64,000 bases of DNA from the NCBI GenBank assembly GCA_949358305.1, contig OX442319.1, positions 2,170,001 to 2,234,000 of the forward strand, in the 5' to 3' direction. This DNA is from Strigamia acuminata. Its lineage: Eukaryota; Arthropoda; Chilopoda; Geophilomorpha; Linotaeniidae. Positions 25,471 through 37,100 of this stretch are shown piece by piece. A program made the position numbers and the translations under genes. Below the pieces are notes generated by a model that saw nothing but the letters and a program-made list of their open reading frames with translations, ran no database searches and was not told the origin of the DNA. Position 1 is the first letter of the stretch. Each line of letters starts with the position of its first letter.

Positions 25471-28400
25471 TTAAGCAGCATCGGGTCTGGTTAGTACTTG
25501 GATGGGTGACCGCCTGGGAATCCCAGATGTCGTTCTCTTCGTTTTTATTTTTTTACTTTTTGCATTTTCAATTTTGTTTGCTGAGTGTGCATTATTAATA
25601 AAATTCGCAGCTTGTACTGATGTGAACGACCATACCACGCTGAAAACACCGGTTCTCGTCCGATCCCCGAAGTTAAGCAGCATCGGGTCTGGTTAGTACT
25701 TGGATGGGTGACCGCCTGGGAATCCCAGATGTCGTTCTCTTCGTTTTTATTTTTTTACTTTTTGCATTTTCAATTTTGTTTGCTGAGTGTGCATTATTAC
25801 TAAAATTCACAGCTTGTACTGATGTGAACGACCATACCACGCTGAAAACACCGGTTCTCGTCCGATCCCCGAAGTTAAGCAGCATCGGGTCTGGTTAGTA
25901 CTTGGATGGGTGACCGCCTGGGAATCCCAGATGTCGTTCTCTTAGTTTTTATTTTTTTACTTTTTGCATTTTCAATTTTGTTTGCTGAGTGTGCATTATT
26001 ACTAAAATTCACAGCTTGTACTGATGTGAACGACCATACCACGCTGAAAACACCGGTTCTCGTCCGATCCCCGAAGTTAAGCAGCATCGGGTCTGGTTAG
26101 TACTTGGATGGGTGACCGCCTGGGAATCTCAGATGTCGTTCTCTTCGTTTTTATTTTTTTACTTTTTGCATTTTCAATTTTGTTTGCTGAGTGTGCATTA
26201 TTACTAAAATTCACAGCTTGTACTGATGTGAACGATTATACCACGCTGAAAACACCGGTTCTCGTCCGATCCCCGAAGTTAAGCAGCATCGGGTCTGGTT
26301 AGTACTTGGATGGGTGACCGCCTGGGAATCCCAGATGTCGTTCTCTTCGTTTTTATTTTTTTCCTTTTTGCATTTTCAATTTTGTTTGCTGAGTGTGCAT
26401 TATTACTAAAATTCACAGCTTGTACTGATGTGAACGACCATACCACGCTGAAAACACCGGTTCTCGTCCGATCCCCGAAGTTAAGCAGCATCGGGTCTGG
26501 TTAGTACTTGGATGGGTGACCGCCTGGGAATCCCAGATGTCGTTCTCTTAGTTTTTATTTTTTTACTTTTTGCATTTTCAATTTTGTTTGCTGAGTGTGC
26601 ATTATTACTAAAATTCACAGCTTGTACTGATGTGAACGACCATACCACGCTGAAAACACCGGTTCTCGTCCGATCTCCGAAGTTAAGCAGCATCGGGTCT
26701 GGTTAGTACTTGGATGGGTGACCGCCTGGGAATCTCAGATGTCGTTTTCTTCGTTTTTATTTTTTTACTTTTTGCATTTTCAATTTTGTTTGCTGAGTGT
26801 GCATTATTACTAAAATTCACAGCTTGTACTGATGTGAACGACCATACCACGCTGAAAACACCGGTTCTCGTCCGATCCCCGAAGTTAAGCAGCATCGGGT
26901 CTGGTTAGTACTTGGATGGGTGACCGCCTGGGAATCCCAGATGTCGTTCTCTTCGTTTTTATTTTTTTCCTTTTTGCATTTTCAATTTTGTTTGCTGAGT
27001 GTGCATTATTACTAAAATTCACAGCTTGTACTGATGTGAACGACCATACCACGCTGAAAACACCGGTTCTCGTCCGATCCCCGAAGTTAAGCAGCATCGG
27101 GTCTGGTTAGTACTTGGATGGGTGACCGCCTGGGAATCCCAGATGTCGTTCTCTTCATTTTTATTTTTTTACTTTTTGCATTTTCAATTTTGTTTGCTGA
27201 TCATTCAGTATAACTAAAATTATTAGCTCTTACTGATGTGAACGACCATACCATGCTGAAAACACCGGTTCTCGTCCGATCCCCGAAGTTAAGCAGCATC
27301 GGGTCTGGTTAGTACTTGGATGGGTGACCGCCTGGGAATCCCAGATGTCGTTCTCTTCGTTTTTATTTTTTTACTTTTTGCATTTTCAATTTTGTTTGCT
27401 GATCATTCAGTATAACTAAAATTATTAGCTCTTACTGATGTGAACGACCATACCATGCTGAAAACACCGGTTCTCGTCTGATCCCCGAAGTTAAGCAGCA
27501 TCGGGTCTGGTTAGTACTTGGATGGGTGACCGCCTGGGAATCCCAGATGTCGTTCTCTTCGTTTATATTTTTTTACTTTTTGCATTTTCAATTTTGTTTG
27601 CTGAGTGTGCATTATTACTAAAATTCACAGCTTGTACTGATGTGAACGACCATACCACGCTGAAAACACCGGTTCTCGTCCGATCCCCGAAGTTAAGCAG
27701 CATCGGGTCTGGTTAGTACTTGGATGGGTGACCGCCTTGGAATCCCAGATGTCGTTCTCTTCGTTTTTATTTTTTTACTTTTTGCATTTTCAATTTTGTT
27801 TGCTGATCATTCAGTATAACTAAAATTATTAGCTCTTACTGATGTGAACGACCATACCATGCTGAAAACACCGGTTCTCGTCCGATCCCCGAAGTTAAGC
27901 AGCATCGGGTCTGGTTAGTACTTGGATGGGTGACCGCCTGGGAATCCCAGATGTCGTTCTCTTCGTTTTTATTTTTTTACTTTTTGCATTTTCAATTTTG
28001 TTTGCTGAGTGTGCATTATTACTAAAATTCACAGCTTGTACTGATGTGAACGACCATACCACGCTGAAAACACCGGTTCTCGTCCGATCCCCGAAGTTAA
28101 GCAGCATCGGGTCTGGTTAGTACTTGGATGGGTGACCGCCTGGGAATCCCAGATGTCGTTCTCTTCGTTTTTATTTTTTTCCTTTTTGCATTTTCAATTT
28201 TGTTTGCTGAGTGTGCATTATTACTAAAATTCGCAGCTTGTACTGATGTGAACGACCATACCACGCTGAAAACACCGGTTCTCGTCCGATCCCCGAAGTT
28301 AAGCAGCATCGGGTCTGGTTAGTATTTGGATGGGTGACCGCCTGGGAATCCCAGATGTCGTTCTCTTCGTTTTTATTTTTTTACTTTTTGCATTTTCAAT

Positions 28401-31400
28401 TTTGTTTGCTGAGTGTGCATTATTAATAAAATTCGCAGCTTGTACTGATGTGAACGACCATACCACGCTGAAAACACCGGTTCTCGTCCGATCCCCGAAG
28501 TTAAGCAGCATCGGGTCTGGTTAGTACTTGGATGGGTGACCGCCTGGGAATCCCAGATGTCGTTCTCTTCGTTTTTATTTTTTTACTTTTTGCATTTTCA
28601 ATTTTGTTTGCTGAGTGTGCATTATTACTAAAATTCACAGCTTGTACTGATGTGAACGACCATACCACGCTGAAAACACCGGTTCTCGTCCGATCCCCGA
28701 AGTTAAGCAGCATCGGGTCTGGTTAGTACTTGGATGGGTGACCGCCTGGGAATCCCAGATGTCGTTCTCTTAGTTTTTATTTTTTTACTTTTTGCATTTT
28801 CAATTTTGTTTGCTGAGTGTGCATTATTACTAAAATTCACAGCTTGTACTGATGTGAACGACCATACCACGCTGAAAACACCGGTTCTCGTCCGATCCCC
28901 GAAGTTAAGCAGCATCGGGTCTGGTTAGTACTTGGATGGGTGACCGCCTGGGAATCTCAGATGTCGTTCTCTTCGTTTTTATTTTTTTACTTTTTGCATT
29001 TTCAATTTTGTTTGCTGAGTGTGCATTATTACTAAAATTCACAGCTTGTACTGATGTGAACGATTATACCACGCTGAAAACACCGGTTCTCGTCCGATCC
29101 CCGAAGTTAAGCAGCATCGGGTCTGGTTAGTACTTGGATGGGTGACCGCCTGGGAATCCCAGATGTCGTTCTCTTCGTTTTTATTTTTTTCCTTTTTGCA
29201 TTTTCAATTTTGTTTGCTGAGTGTGCATTATTACTAAAATTCACAGCTTGTACTGATGTGAACGACCATACCACGCTGAAAACACCGGTTCTCGTCCGAT
29301 CCCCGAAGTTAAGCAGCATCGGGTCTGGTTAGTACTTGGATGGGTGACCGCCTGGGAATCCCAGATGTCGTTCTCTTAGTTTTTATTTTTTTACTTTTTG
29401 CATTTTCAATTTTGTTTGCTGAGTGTGCATTATTACTAAAATTCACAGCTTGTACTGATGTGAACGACCATACCACGCTGAAAACACCGGTTCTCGTCCG
29501 ATCTCCGAAGTTAAGCAGCATCGGGTCTGGTTAGTACTTGGATGGGTGACCGCCTGGGAATCCCAGATGTCGTTCTTTTCGTTTTTATTTTTTTACTTTT
29601 TGCATTTTCAATTTCGTTTGCTGAGTGTGCATTATTACTAAAATTCACAGCTTGTACTGATGTGAACGACCATACCACGCTGAAAACACCGGTTCTCGTC
29701 CGATCTCCGAAGTTAAGCAGCATCGGGTCTGGTTAGTACTTGGATGGGTGACCGCCTGGGAATCTCAGATGTCGTTTTTTTCGTTTTTATTTTTTTACTT
29801 TTTGCATTTTCAATTTTGTTTGCTGAGTGTGCATTATTACTAAAATTCACAGCTTGTACTGATGTGAACGACCATACCACGCTGAAAACACCGGTTCTCG
29901 TCCGATCCCCGAAGTTAAGCAGCATCGGGTCTGGTTAGTACTTGGATGGGTGACCGCCTGGGAATCCCAGATGTCGTTCTCTTCGTTTATATTTTTTTAC
30001 TTTTTGCATTTTCAATTTTGTTTGCTGAGTGTGCATTATTACTAAAATTCACAGCTTGTACTGATGTGAACGACCATACCACGCTGAAAACACCGGTTCT
30101 CGTCCGATCCCCGAAGTTAAGCAGCATCGGGTCTGGTTAGTACTTGGATGGGTGACCGCCTTGGAATCCCAGATGTCGTTCTCTTCGTTTTTATTTTTTT
30201 ACTTTTTGCATTTTCAATTTTGTTTGCTGATCATTCAGTATAACTAAAATTATTAGCTCTTACTGATGTGAACGACCATACCATGCTGAAAACACCGGTT
30301 CTCGTCCGATCCCCGAAGTTAAGCAGCATCGGGTCTGGTTAGTACTTGGATGGGTGACCGCCTGGGAATCCCAGATGTCGTTCTCTTCGTTTTTATTTTT
30401 TTACTTTTTGCATTTTCAATTTTGTTTGCTGAGTGTGCATTATTACTAAAATTCACAGCTTGTACTGATGTGAACGACCATACCACGCTGAAAACACCGG
30501 TTCTCGTCCGATCCCCGAAGTTAAGCAGCATCGGGTCTGGTTAGTACTTGGATGGGTGACCGCCTGGGAATCCCAGATGTCGTTCTCTTCGTTTTTATTT
30601 TTTTCCTTTTTGCATTTTCAATTTTGTTTGCTGAGTGTGCATTATTACTAAAATTCGCAGCTTGTACTGATGTGAACGACCATACCACGCTGAAAACACC
30701 GGTTCTCGTCCGATCCCCGAAGTTAAGCAGCATCGGGTCTGGTTAGTACTTGGATGGGTGACCGCCTGGGAATCCCAGATGTCGTTCTCTTCGTTTTTAT
30801 TTTTTTACTTTTTGCATTTTCAATTTTGTTTGCTGAGTGTGCATTATTAATAAAATTCGCAGCTTGTACTGATGTGAACGACCATACCACGCTGAAAACA
30901 CCGGTTCTCGTCCGATCCCCGAAGTTAAGCAGCATCGGGTCTGGTTAGTACTTGGATGGGTGACCGCCTGGGAATCCCAGATGTCGTTCTCTTCGTTTTT
31001 ATTTTTTTACTTTTTGCATTTTCAATTTTGTTTGCTGAGTGTGCATTATTACTAAAATTCACAGCTTGTACTGATGTGAACGACCATACCACGCTGAAAA
31101 CACCGATTCTCGTCCGATCCCCGAAGTTAAGCAGCATCGGGTCTGGTTAGTACTTGGATGGGTGACCGCCTGGGAATCCCAGATGTCGTTCTCTTAGTTT
31201 TTATTTTTTTACTTTTTGCATTTTCAATTTTGTTTGCTGAGTGTGCATTATTACTAAAATTCACAGCTTGTACTGATGTGAACGACCATACCACGCTGAA
31301 AACACCGGTTCTCGTCCGATCCCCGAAGTTAAGCAGCATCGGGTCTGGTTAGTACTTGGATGGGTGACCGCCTGGGAATCTCAGATGTCGTTCTCTTCGT

Positions 31401-32969
31401 TTTTATTTTTTTACTTTTTGCATTTTCAATTTTGTTTGCTGAGTGTGCATTATTACTAAAATTCACAGCTTGTACTGATGTGAACGATTATACCACGCTG
31501 AAAACACCGGTTCTCGTCCGATCCCCGAAGTTAAGCAGCATCGGGTCTGGTTAGTACTTGGATGGGTGACCGCCTGGAAATCCCAGATGTCGTTCTCTTC
31601 GTTTTTATTTTTTTCCTTTTTGCATTTTCAATTTTGTTTGCTGAGTGTGCATTATTACTAAAATTCACAGCTTGTACTGATGTGAACGACCATACCACGC
31701 TGAAAACACCGGTTCTCGTCCGATCCCCGAAGTTAAGCAGCATCGGGTCTGGTTAGTACTTGGATGGGTGACCGCCTGGGAATCCCAGATGTCGTTCTCT
31801 TAGTTTTTATTTTTTTACTTTTTGCATTTTCAATTTTGTTTGCTGAGTGTGCATTATTACTAAAATTCACAGCTTGTACTGATGTGAACGACCATACCAC
31901 GCTGAAAACACCGGTTCTCGTCCGATCTCCGAAGTTAAGCAGCATCGGGTCTGGTTAGTACTTGGATGGGTGACCGCCTGGGAATCTCAGATGTCGTTTT
32001 CTTCGTTTTTATTTTTTTACTTTTTGCATTTTCAATTTTGTTTGCTGAGTGTGCATTATTACTAAAATTCACAGCTTGTACTGATGTGAACGACCATACC
32101 ACGCTGAAAACACCGGTTCTCGTCCGATCCCCGAAGTTAAGCAGCATCGGGTCTGGTTAGTACTTGGATGGGTGACCGCCTGGGAATCCCAGATGTCGTT
32201 CTCTTCGTTTTTATTTTTTTCCTTTTTGCATTTTCAATTTTGTTTGCTGAGTGTGCATTATTACTAAAATTCACAGCTTGTACTGATGTGAACGACCATA
32301 CCACGCTGAAAACACCGGTTCTCGTCCGATCCCCGAAGTTAAGCAGCATCGGGTCTGGTTAGTACTTGGATGGGTGACCGCCTGGGAATCCCAGATGTCG
32401 TTCTTTTCATTTTTATTTTTTTACTTTTTGCATTTTCAATTTTGTTTGCTGATCATTCAGTATAACTAAAATTATTAGCTCTTACTGATGTGAACGACCA
32501 TACCATGCTGAAAACACCGGTTCTCGTCCGATCCCCGAAGTTAAGCAGCATCGGGTCTGGTTAGTACTTGGATGGGTGACCGCCTGGGAATCCCAGATGT
32601 CGTTCTCTTCGTTTTTATTTTTTTACTTTTTGCATTTTCAATTTTGTTTGCTGATCATTCAGTATAACTAAAATTATTAGCTCTTACTGATGTGAACGAC
32701 CATACCATGCTGAAAACACCGGTTCTCGTCTGATCCCCGAAGTTAAGCAGCATCGGGTCTGGTTAGTACTTGGATGGGTGACCGCCTGGGAATCCCAGAT
32801 GTCGTTCTCTTCGTTTATATTTTTTTACTTTTTTGCATTTTCAATTTTGTTTGCTGAGTGTGCATTATTACTAAAATTCACAGCTTGTACTGATGTGAAC
32901 GACCATACCACGCTGAAAACACCGGTTCTCGTCCGATCCCCGAAGTTAAGCAGCATCGGGTCTGGTTAG
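25471..32969 (+). repeat. Three related 11-15-unit higher-order 5S blocks
   Basis: Ordered variants recur in three copies starting near 25471, 28299 and 30723. Markers are ATTATTAATAAAATTCGC, GGAATCTCAGATG, GAACGATTATACC, TTTTTTTCCTTTTTGC and TTCGTTTATATTTT. Offsets are 2,828 bp (14 units) and 2,424 bp (12 units). The middle copy carries one extra unit near 29.5-29.7 kb (ATTTCGTTTGC). Confidence 0.65.
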
Positions 32970-33700
32970 TACTTGGATGGGTGACCGCCTTGGAATCCCA
33001 GATGTCGTTCTCTTCGTTTTTATTTTTTTACTTTTTGCATTTTCAATTTTGTTTGCTGATCATTCAGTATAACTAAAATTATTAGCTCTTACTGATGTGA
33101 ACGACCATACCATGCTGAAAACACCGGTTCTCGTCCGATCCCCGAAGTTAAGCAGCATCGGGTCTGGTTAGTACTTGGATGGGTGACCGCCTGGGAATCC
33201 CAGATGTCGTTCTCTTCGTTTTTATTTTTTTACTTTTTGCATTTTCAATTTTGTTTGCTGAGTGTGCATTATTACTAAAATTCACAGCTTGTACTGATGT
33301 GAACGACCATACCACGCTGAAAACACCGGTTCTCGTCCGATCCCCGAAGTTAAGCAGCATCGGGTCTGGTTAGTACTTGGATGGGTGACCGCCTGGGAAT
33401 CCCAGATGTCGTTCTTTTCGTTTTTATTTTTTTACTTTTTGCATTTTCAATTTTGTTTGCTGAGTGTGCATTATTACTAAAATTCACAGCTTGTACTGAT
33501 GTGAACGACCATACCACGCTGAAAACACCGGTTCTCGTCCGATCCCCGAAGTTAAGCAGCATCGGGTCTGGTTAGTACTTGGATGGGTGACCGCCTGGGA
33601 ATCCCAGATGTCGTTCTCTTTGTTTTTATTTTTTTTACTTTTTGCATTTTCAATTTTGTTTGCTGAGTGTGCATTATTACTAAAATTCGCAGCTTGTACT

Positions 33701-34177
33701 TGTGAGGTTATTCCCGGCAATTCTGCAAACGAAATCAAAAGAAACATCAGTTGAAACGGTGCGCGAAACCGACATGCGTGCGCCATCTTTTATTCGTGAG
33801 AATATCTGGTGATACACGGTTAGAGGCTATTTGCCTTCTCAAACAACGTAGGATAAATCATTGTCAAGTTTCCAATGATTTGTCCTTTACAATCGCAAGT
33901 AAAAACACCGACATTAATAATCGATAAACCAAGGAAAAAGGATAAAACACAAATCGCTTTTTCAAGCAGACGACATCAGGGACGTGTGCTGTAAAGAAGA
34001 GAATATTCAACCGCGGTACATAACAAGCATTGATAAAAATCGTTATCGGTTGAACACTGGATCGGGACATTAATTTACAACACACTTGTTACACATACTC
34101 GGAAATTGTGTAACCAATAAATCACGTAACACAGGAACAAATATTTAAGCACTTCAAAATGGGTTTGCAACCCAACA
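33701..34177 (-). repeat. 3' LTR of copia family 2, copy 1
   Basis: 477 bp, ends TG...CA. In element orientation it begins TGTTGGGTTGCAAACCC, a hairpin-forming start (GGGTT / AACCC). It matches the LTR at 40208-40684 except for T at 33888. A 73-codon open frame inside it (33864-34085) is probably chance. Confidence 0.93.
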
Positions 34178-34188
34178 AATCCCCCTTT
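34178..34188 (-). other. Polypurine tract, copia family 2 copy 1
   Basis: AAAGGGGGATT on the minus strand, directly next to the 3' LTR; the expected primer for plus-strand DNA synthesis. The pol stop codon (34196-34198) is only 18 bp from the LTR, so there is almost no 3' UTR. Confidence 0.75.
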
Positions 34189-34195
34189 GCTTAAA

Positions 34196-37100
34196 CTATT
34201 TGTCCATAACAAAAATGTGTTCGCAAAGAGTGTTTAACCTTGGTTTCGCTAACCATTTGGTTAAAATATCTGCCACGTTCAGAACCCCGGCGATGTGTCT
34301 AATAGAAAACGTTCCTTTTTCAAACCAGTCACGGACGAAATGCAGTTTGACATCTATATGTTTATTAGCGCGGTTTTCTATTCTATTTTTCGTATACTGA
34401 ATCGCCGGCATACTGTCGGCATATACGCACGGGGTTGCGCGTTCGACACAAAACATAATGTCTGCGTCGTACAGTCGGTGAAGCCATATAATATCCTTCA
34501 CCCCATCGACCACGGCCAGAAATTCACTCTCCATGATCGACAGGGAGGTCATTGTCTGCTTATGGCAGTTCCATGAGATTGGAACCCCCCCTAGGTACAC
34601 TATATGGCCCCCAAAGCTTCTTCTCTTGTCTTGGTCTAGGGCGAAAGACGCGTCAGTGTAGACAGTAAGGGAATCATTCCTACAATTCGATAAATCGATG
34701 GCATAGTTTGGTGTGTTCCCTAAATATCGCAATACCTGCATCAGCATTCCAACATGACGCGCCGAATGTTTTTCATTGTATTGCGAGAGGACTATAACCG
34801 AAAAGAGGATATCAGGCCTAGTCCTGCTCGCAATAAAAAGGAGACTCCCGACCAAGTTCCTGTACGGAAATACCGTGTTCACCCGTTCACCCTCTTTAAC
34901 TTGCTGGATCATTGTGCCAGGGGTCACTGGCACTCGCACACGGTGACACGGATCCACTCCATACATCTTACATAGCTTTTCTATGTACTTTCTCTGGTGA
35001 ATACGGATTCGCCCCCCGGATCTGTCGAATTCGATGCCCAACAATAGGGTCACCGGACCCAAATCAACAATGTCGAAGAAACCGCGAATCCATTTCAGGA
35101 CGCATTTTTCGACGTAATCGTCTCTTGAAAAGAGTACGATATCGTCGACGTAGAAAATGATTACTGCTTCGTTGTCCAGAGAATAGACACAGTTCAGTCC
35201 TAGCATTGGCTCAAATCCCAATTGGAGCAGACAATCGTGGAGCGCTTGGTACCACATTCGTCCGCTCTGATGAAGGCCATATAAGGCCTTCAGCAGCATC
35301 CAACACTTATGTCGGTTTTTCGCTGTCCTGTAACCCTTGGGGACTTCACAATATTGCACTGTATCGAGGTCGCCATAGAGGTAGGCGGCCTTAATATCAA
35401 TGTGCACGTCACGCCAGCCCTTAAGCACTACCAGAGTGCAGAAGAACACGATAACGAGGACGAAATTGACAACGGGGGAAAATACCTCCGTAAAGTCAAT
35501 TCCGGGCCTCTGTTTAAACCCTTGGGCCACCAATCGGGCCCGGTAGCGTTGAATTGCTCCGGTGTGATCGCGTTTCATCTTATATATCCATTTTGTCCCC
35601 AAAAGCTGTACGTCTTTAGGCTTGTCAATTTCACGATAGACTTCTCGTTCATCAAAAATGTCTATCTCGTCCTTCATGGCCCCTTCCCAGTAGGGTTTGT
35701 TAATGCCCTCGATCGCCTCCTCGTAGGTGTCGGGCTCAACTGCACAAAACCCCGCAAAAGGTAAGGGTTCCTCCCCTTCTAACGTTTTGAAGTCGAAAAG
35801 GTTCGGATCGTATGCGTAACCTTCTCCATCGCACCACCGTGCAACATCAGTTCGACTTCTGAGCTTGTCGTCATTGGGCGAGAAATAAACAACGTCAACT
35901 TTTCCAGCCGTTGCCCCGGCTTTCCGGACAGACTGGATTCTCCTCCATTTCGTCATATCCAGCGGCAATAACATTGGGTCTGGGGTTTCTTTCTCTTTCA
36001 CCTTTCCCTTTTTACCCGAACCACGACGAGTTTGTACCCCAGGAGGGGGTGCCAGATCTGGATCCTCATCGTCGTCAGGATAAACGTTTAAGAAATTTTC
36101 ATCATCCCCCTTCGCCCCACCAATTTCTTCAACTGGATTATCTCCATCAATACCCTGCGCCCCACCAATTTCCTCATCATCCCCAATAGGATCAACTCCA
36201 ATTGCAGGCAACTCAATTGTCCGCTGCACGTTTGGTCTCAAAGCAGGTCCTGGGGTTCTAGGTGGAATAGGGGGCGGAATGTGCGGTGGGATAGGAGGTG
36301 GCATAAAGGGTGGTGGTTGTCCAACAGGGACAACGGAATCATCGTCATCTTCCTCGGTGTCGGAGGAAGAGTAGCCAAAACTCTTAAATTCTTTGGATCC
36401 CCCTTGAGGTTGTCGAACTGGAGTCTGTAATCTCTTCCCAATCTCGTACCAATACGAGTCCTCGAAGATCCGCACGTGTTTTGACGCAAAAACTTGATTT
36501 GTTTTAGGGTCCCAGATCCTATAGCCCCTAGTGGAGATGGCATAGCCAACCAATGCTCCTGCCCATGCTCTACCCTCCAATTTGCCTTTGCGGGTCTGGG
36601 ATGGAACATGAACAAAAGTCTTCGACCCAATGCACTTAATGTGTCGTAAAGACAATTTCTTATTGAAAAATATCGAGTAAGGTGTTTTGCCTTCAATCCC
36701 CTGGTGAGGAAACCTATTCTTTAAGTAGACGATGGAAGTCGCCAATTCAGCCCAAAGGGGATAGGGGAAACTGTTCTCGAGCATCAAAGCCCTCACCCCG
36801 CTAATAATTGTACGGTTGGCCCTTTCAGCCATGGAATTCATTTCCGGAGAATATGCATTTGTTCGAATGCATTTTAATCCTATCTTGGAAGCGTAAGTGT
36901 CCCAATCCCGAGAAATAAATTCCCCGCCATTATCAGTCTTAATACATTTGACTTTCTTAGAAGTCGTTCTTTCCACTTCAGTTAGCCATCGTTTGAAATG
37001 ACCCAAAACCTCCCCTTTGGTTTTCATCATAATTATCCACATATACCGTGAATAGTCGTCCACGAGAATAAAATAGTAATTAGCCCCACCTAAGGAAGGA

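Larger units (their letters stand above)
1385..33618 (+). rRNA. 160 full-length 5S rRNA genes
   Basis: Each gene is 118 nt, starting GTGAACGACCATACC and ending TGTCGTTCTC. Starts lie at 1385 + 202n (n = 0-159), less 1 after about 10.8 kb, less 2 after 11.2 kb, less 3 after 21.5 kb and less 2 after 32.83 kb; the last gene is 33501-33618. The two ends pair as helix I, with one T2/T117 mismatch. The Pol III internal control region is visible: box A around nt 50-63 (AAGTTAAGCAGC), an intermediate element near 67-72, and box C near 80-97 (TTGGATGGGTGACCGCC). The product is the 5S RNA of the large ribosomal subunit. Many copies differ by one to three substitutions, so not all need be functional. 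Confidence 0.95.
1301..33700 (+). repeat. Tandem 5S rDNA array, block 1 (202-bp units)
   Basis: Head-to-tail units of 118 nt of gene plus 84 nt of spacer. Two spacer classes of equal length exist. Class A reads GAGTGTGCATTATTAC then CTAAAATTCACAGCTTGTACTGAT. Class B reads GATCATTCAGTATAA then CTAAAATTATTAGCTCTTACTGAT. Both share the T-rich 3' flank. Rare 1-bp indels in the T-rich part (near 10.8, 11.2, 21.5 and 32.83 kb) shift the phase by at most 3 bp over 160 units. A and B alternate irregularly from 2.2 to 22.6 kb, A alone runs from about 22.7 to 27.05 kb, and mixtures return after that. Confidence 0.95.

Noticed and set aside
1301-33700. Regularly spaced repeats resembling a CRISPR array
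   Set aside because: The period is 202 bp, the repeated part is a 118-nt 5S gene, and the spacers are themselves two recurring sequences followed by Pol III terminators.
33864-34085. 73-codon frame in the copia LTR
   Set aside because: No similarity recognised; LTRs of this family have no coding role and the frame is short.
35309-35764. Plus-strand frames inside gag-pol (for example 35309-35764, 36238-36696 in another minus frame)
   Set aside because: Shadows of the long polyprotein frame on the minus strand.
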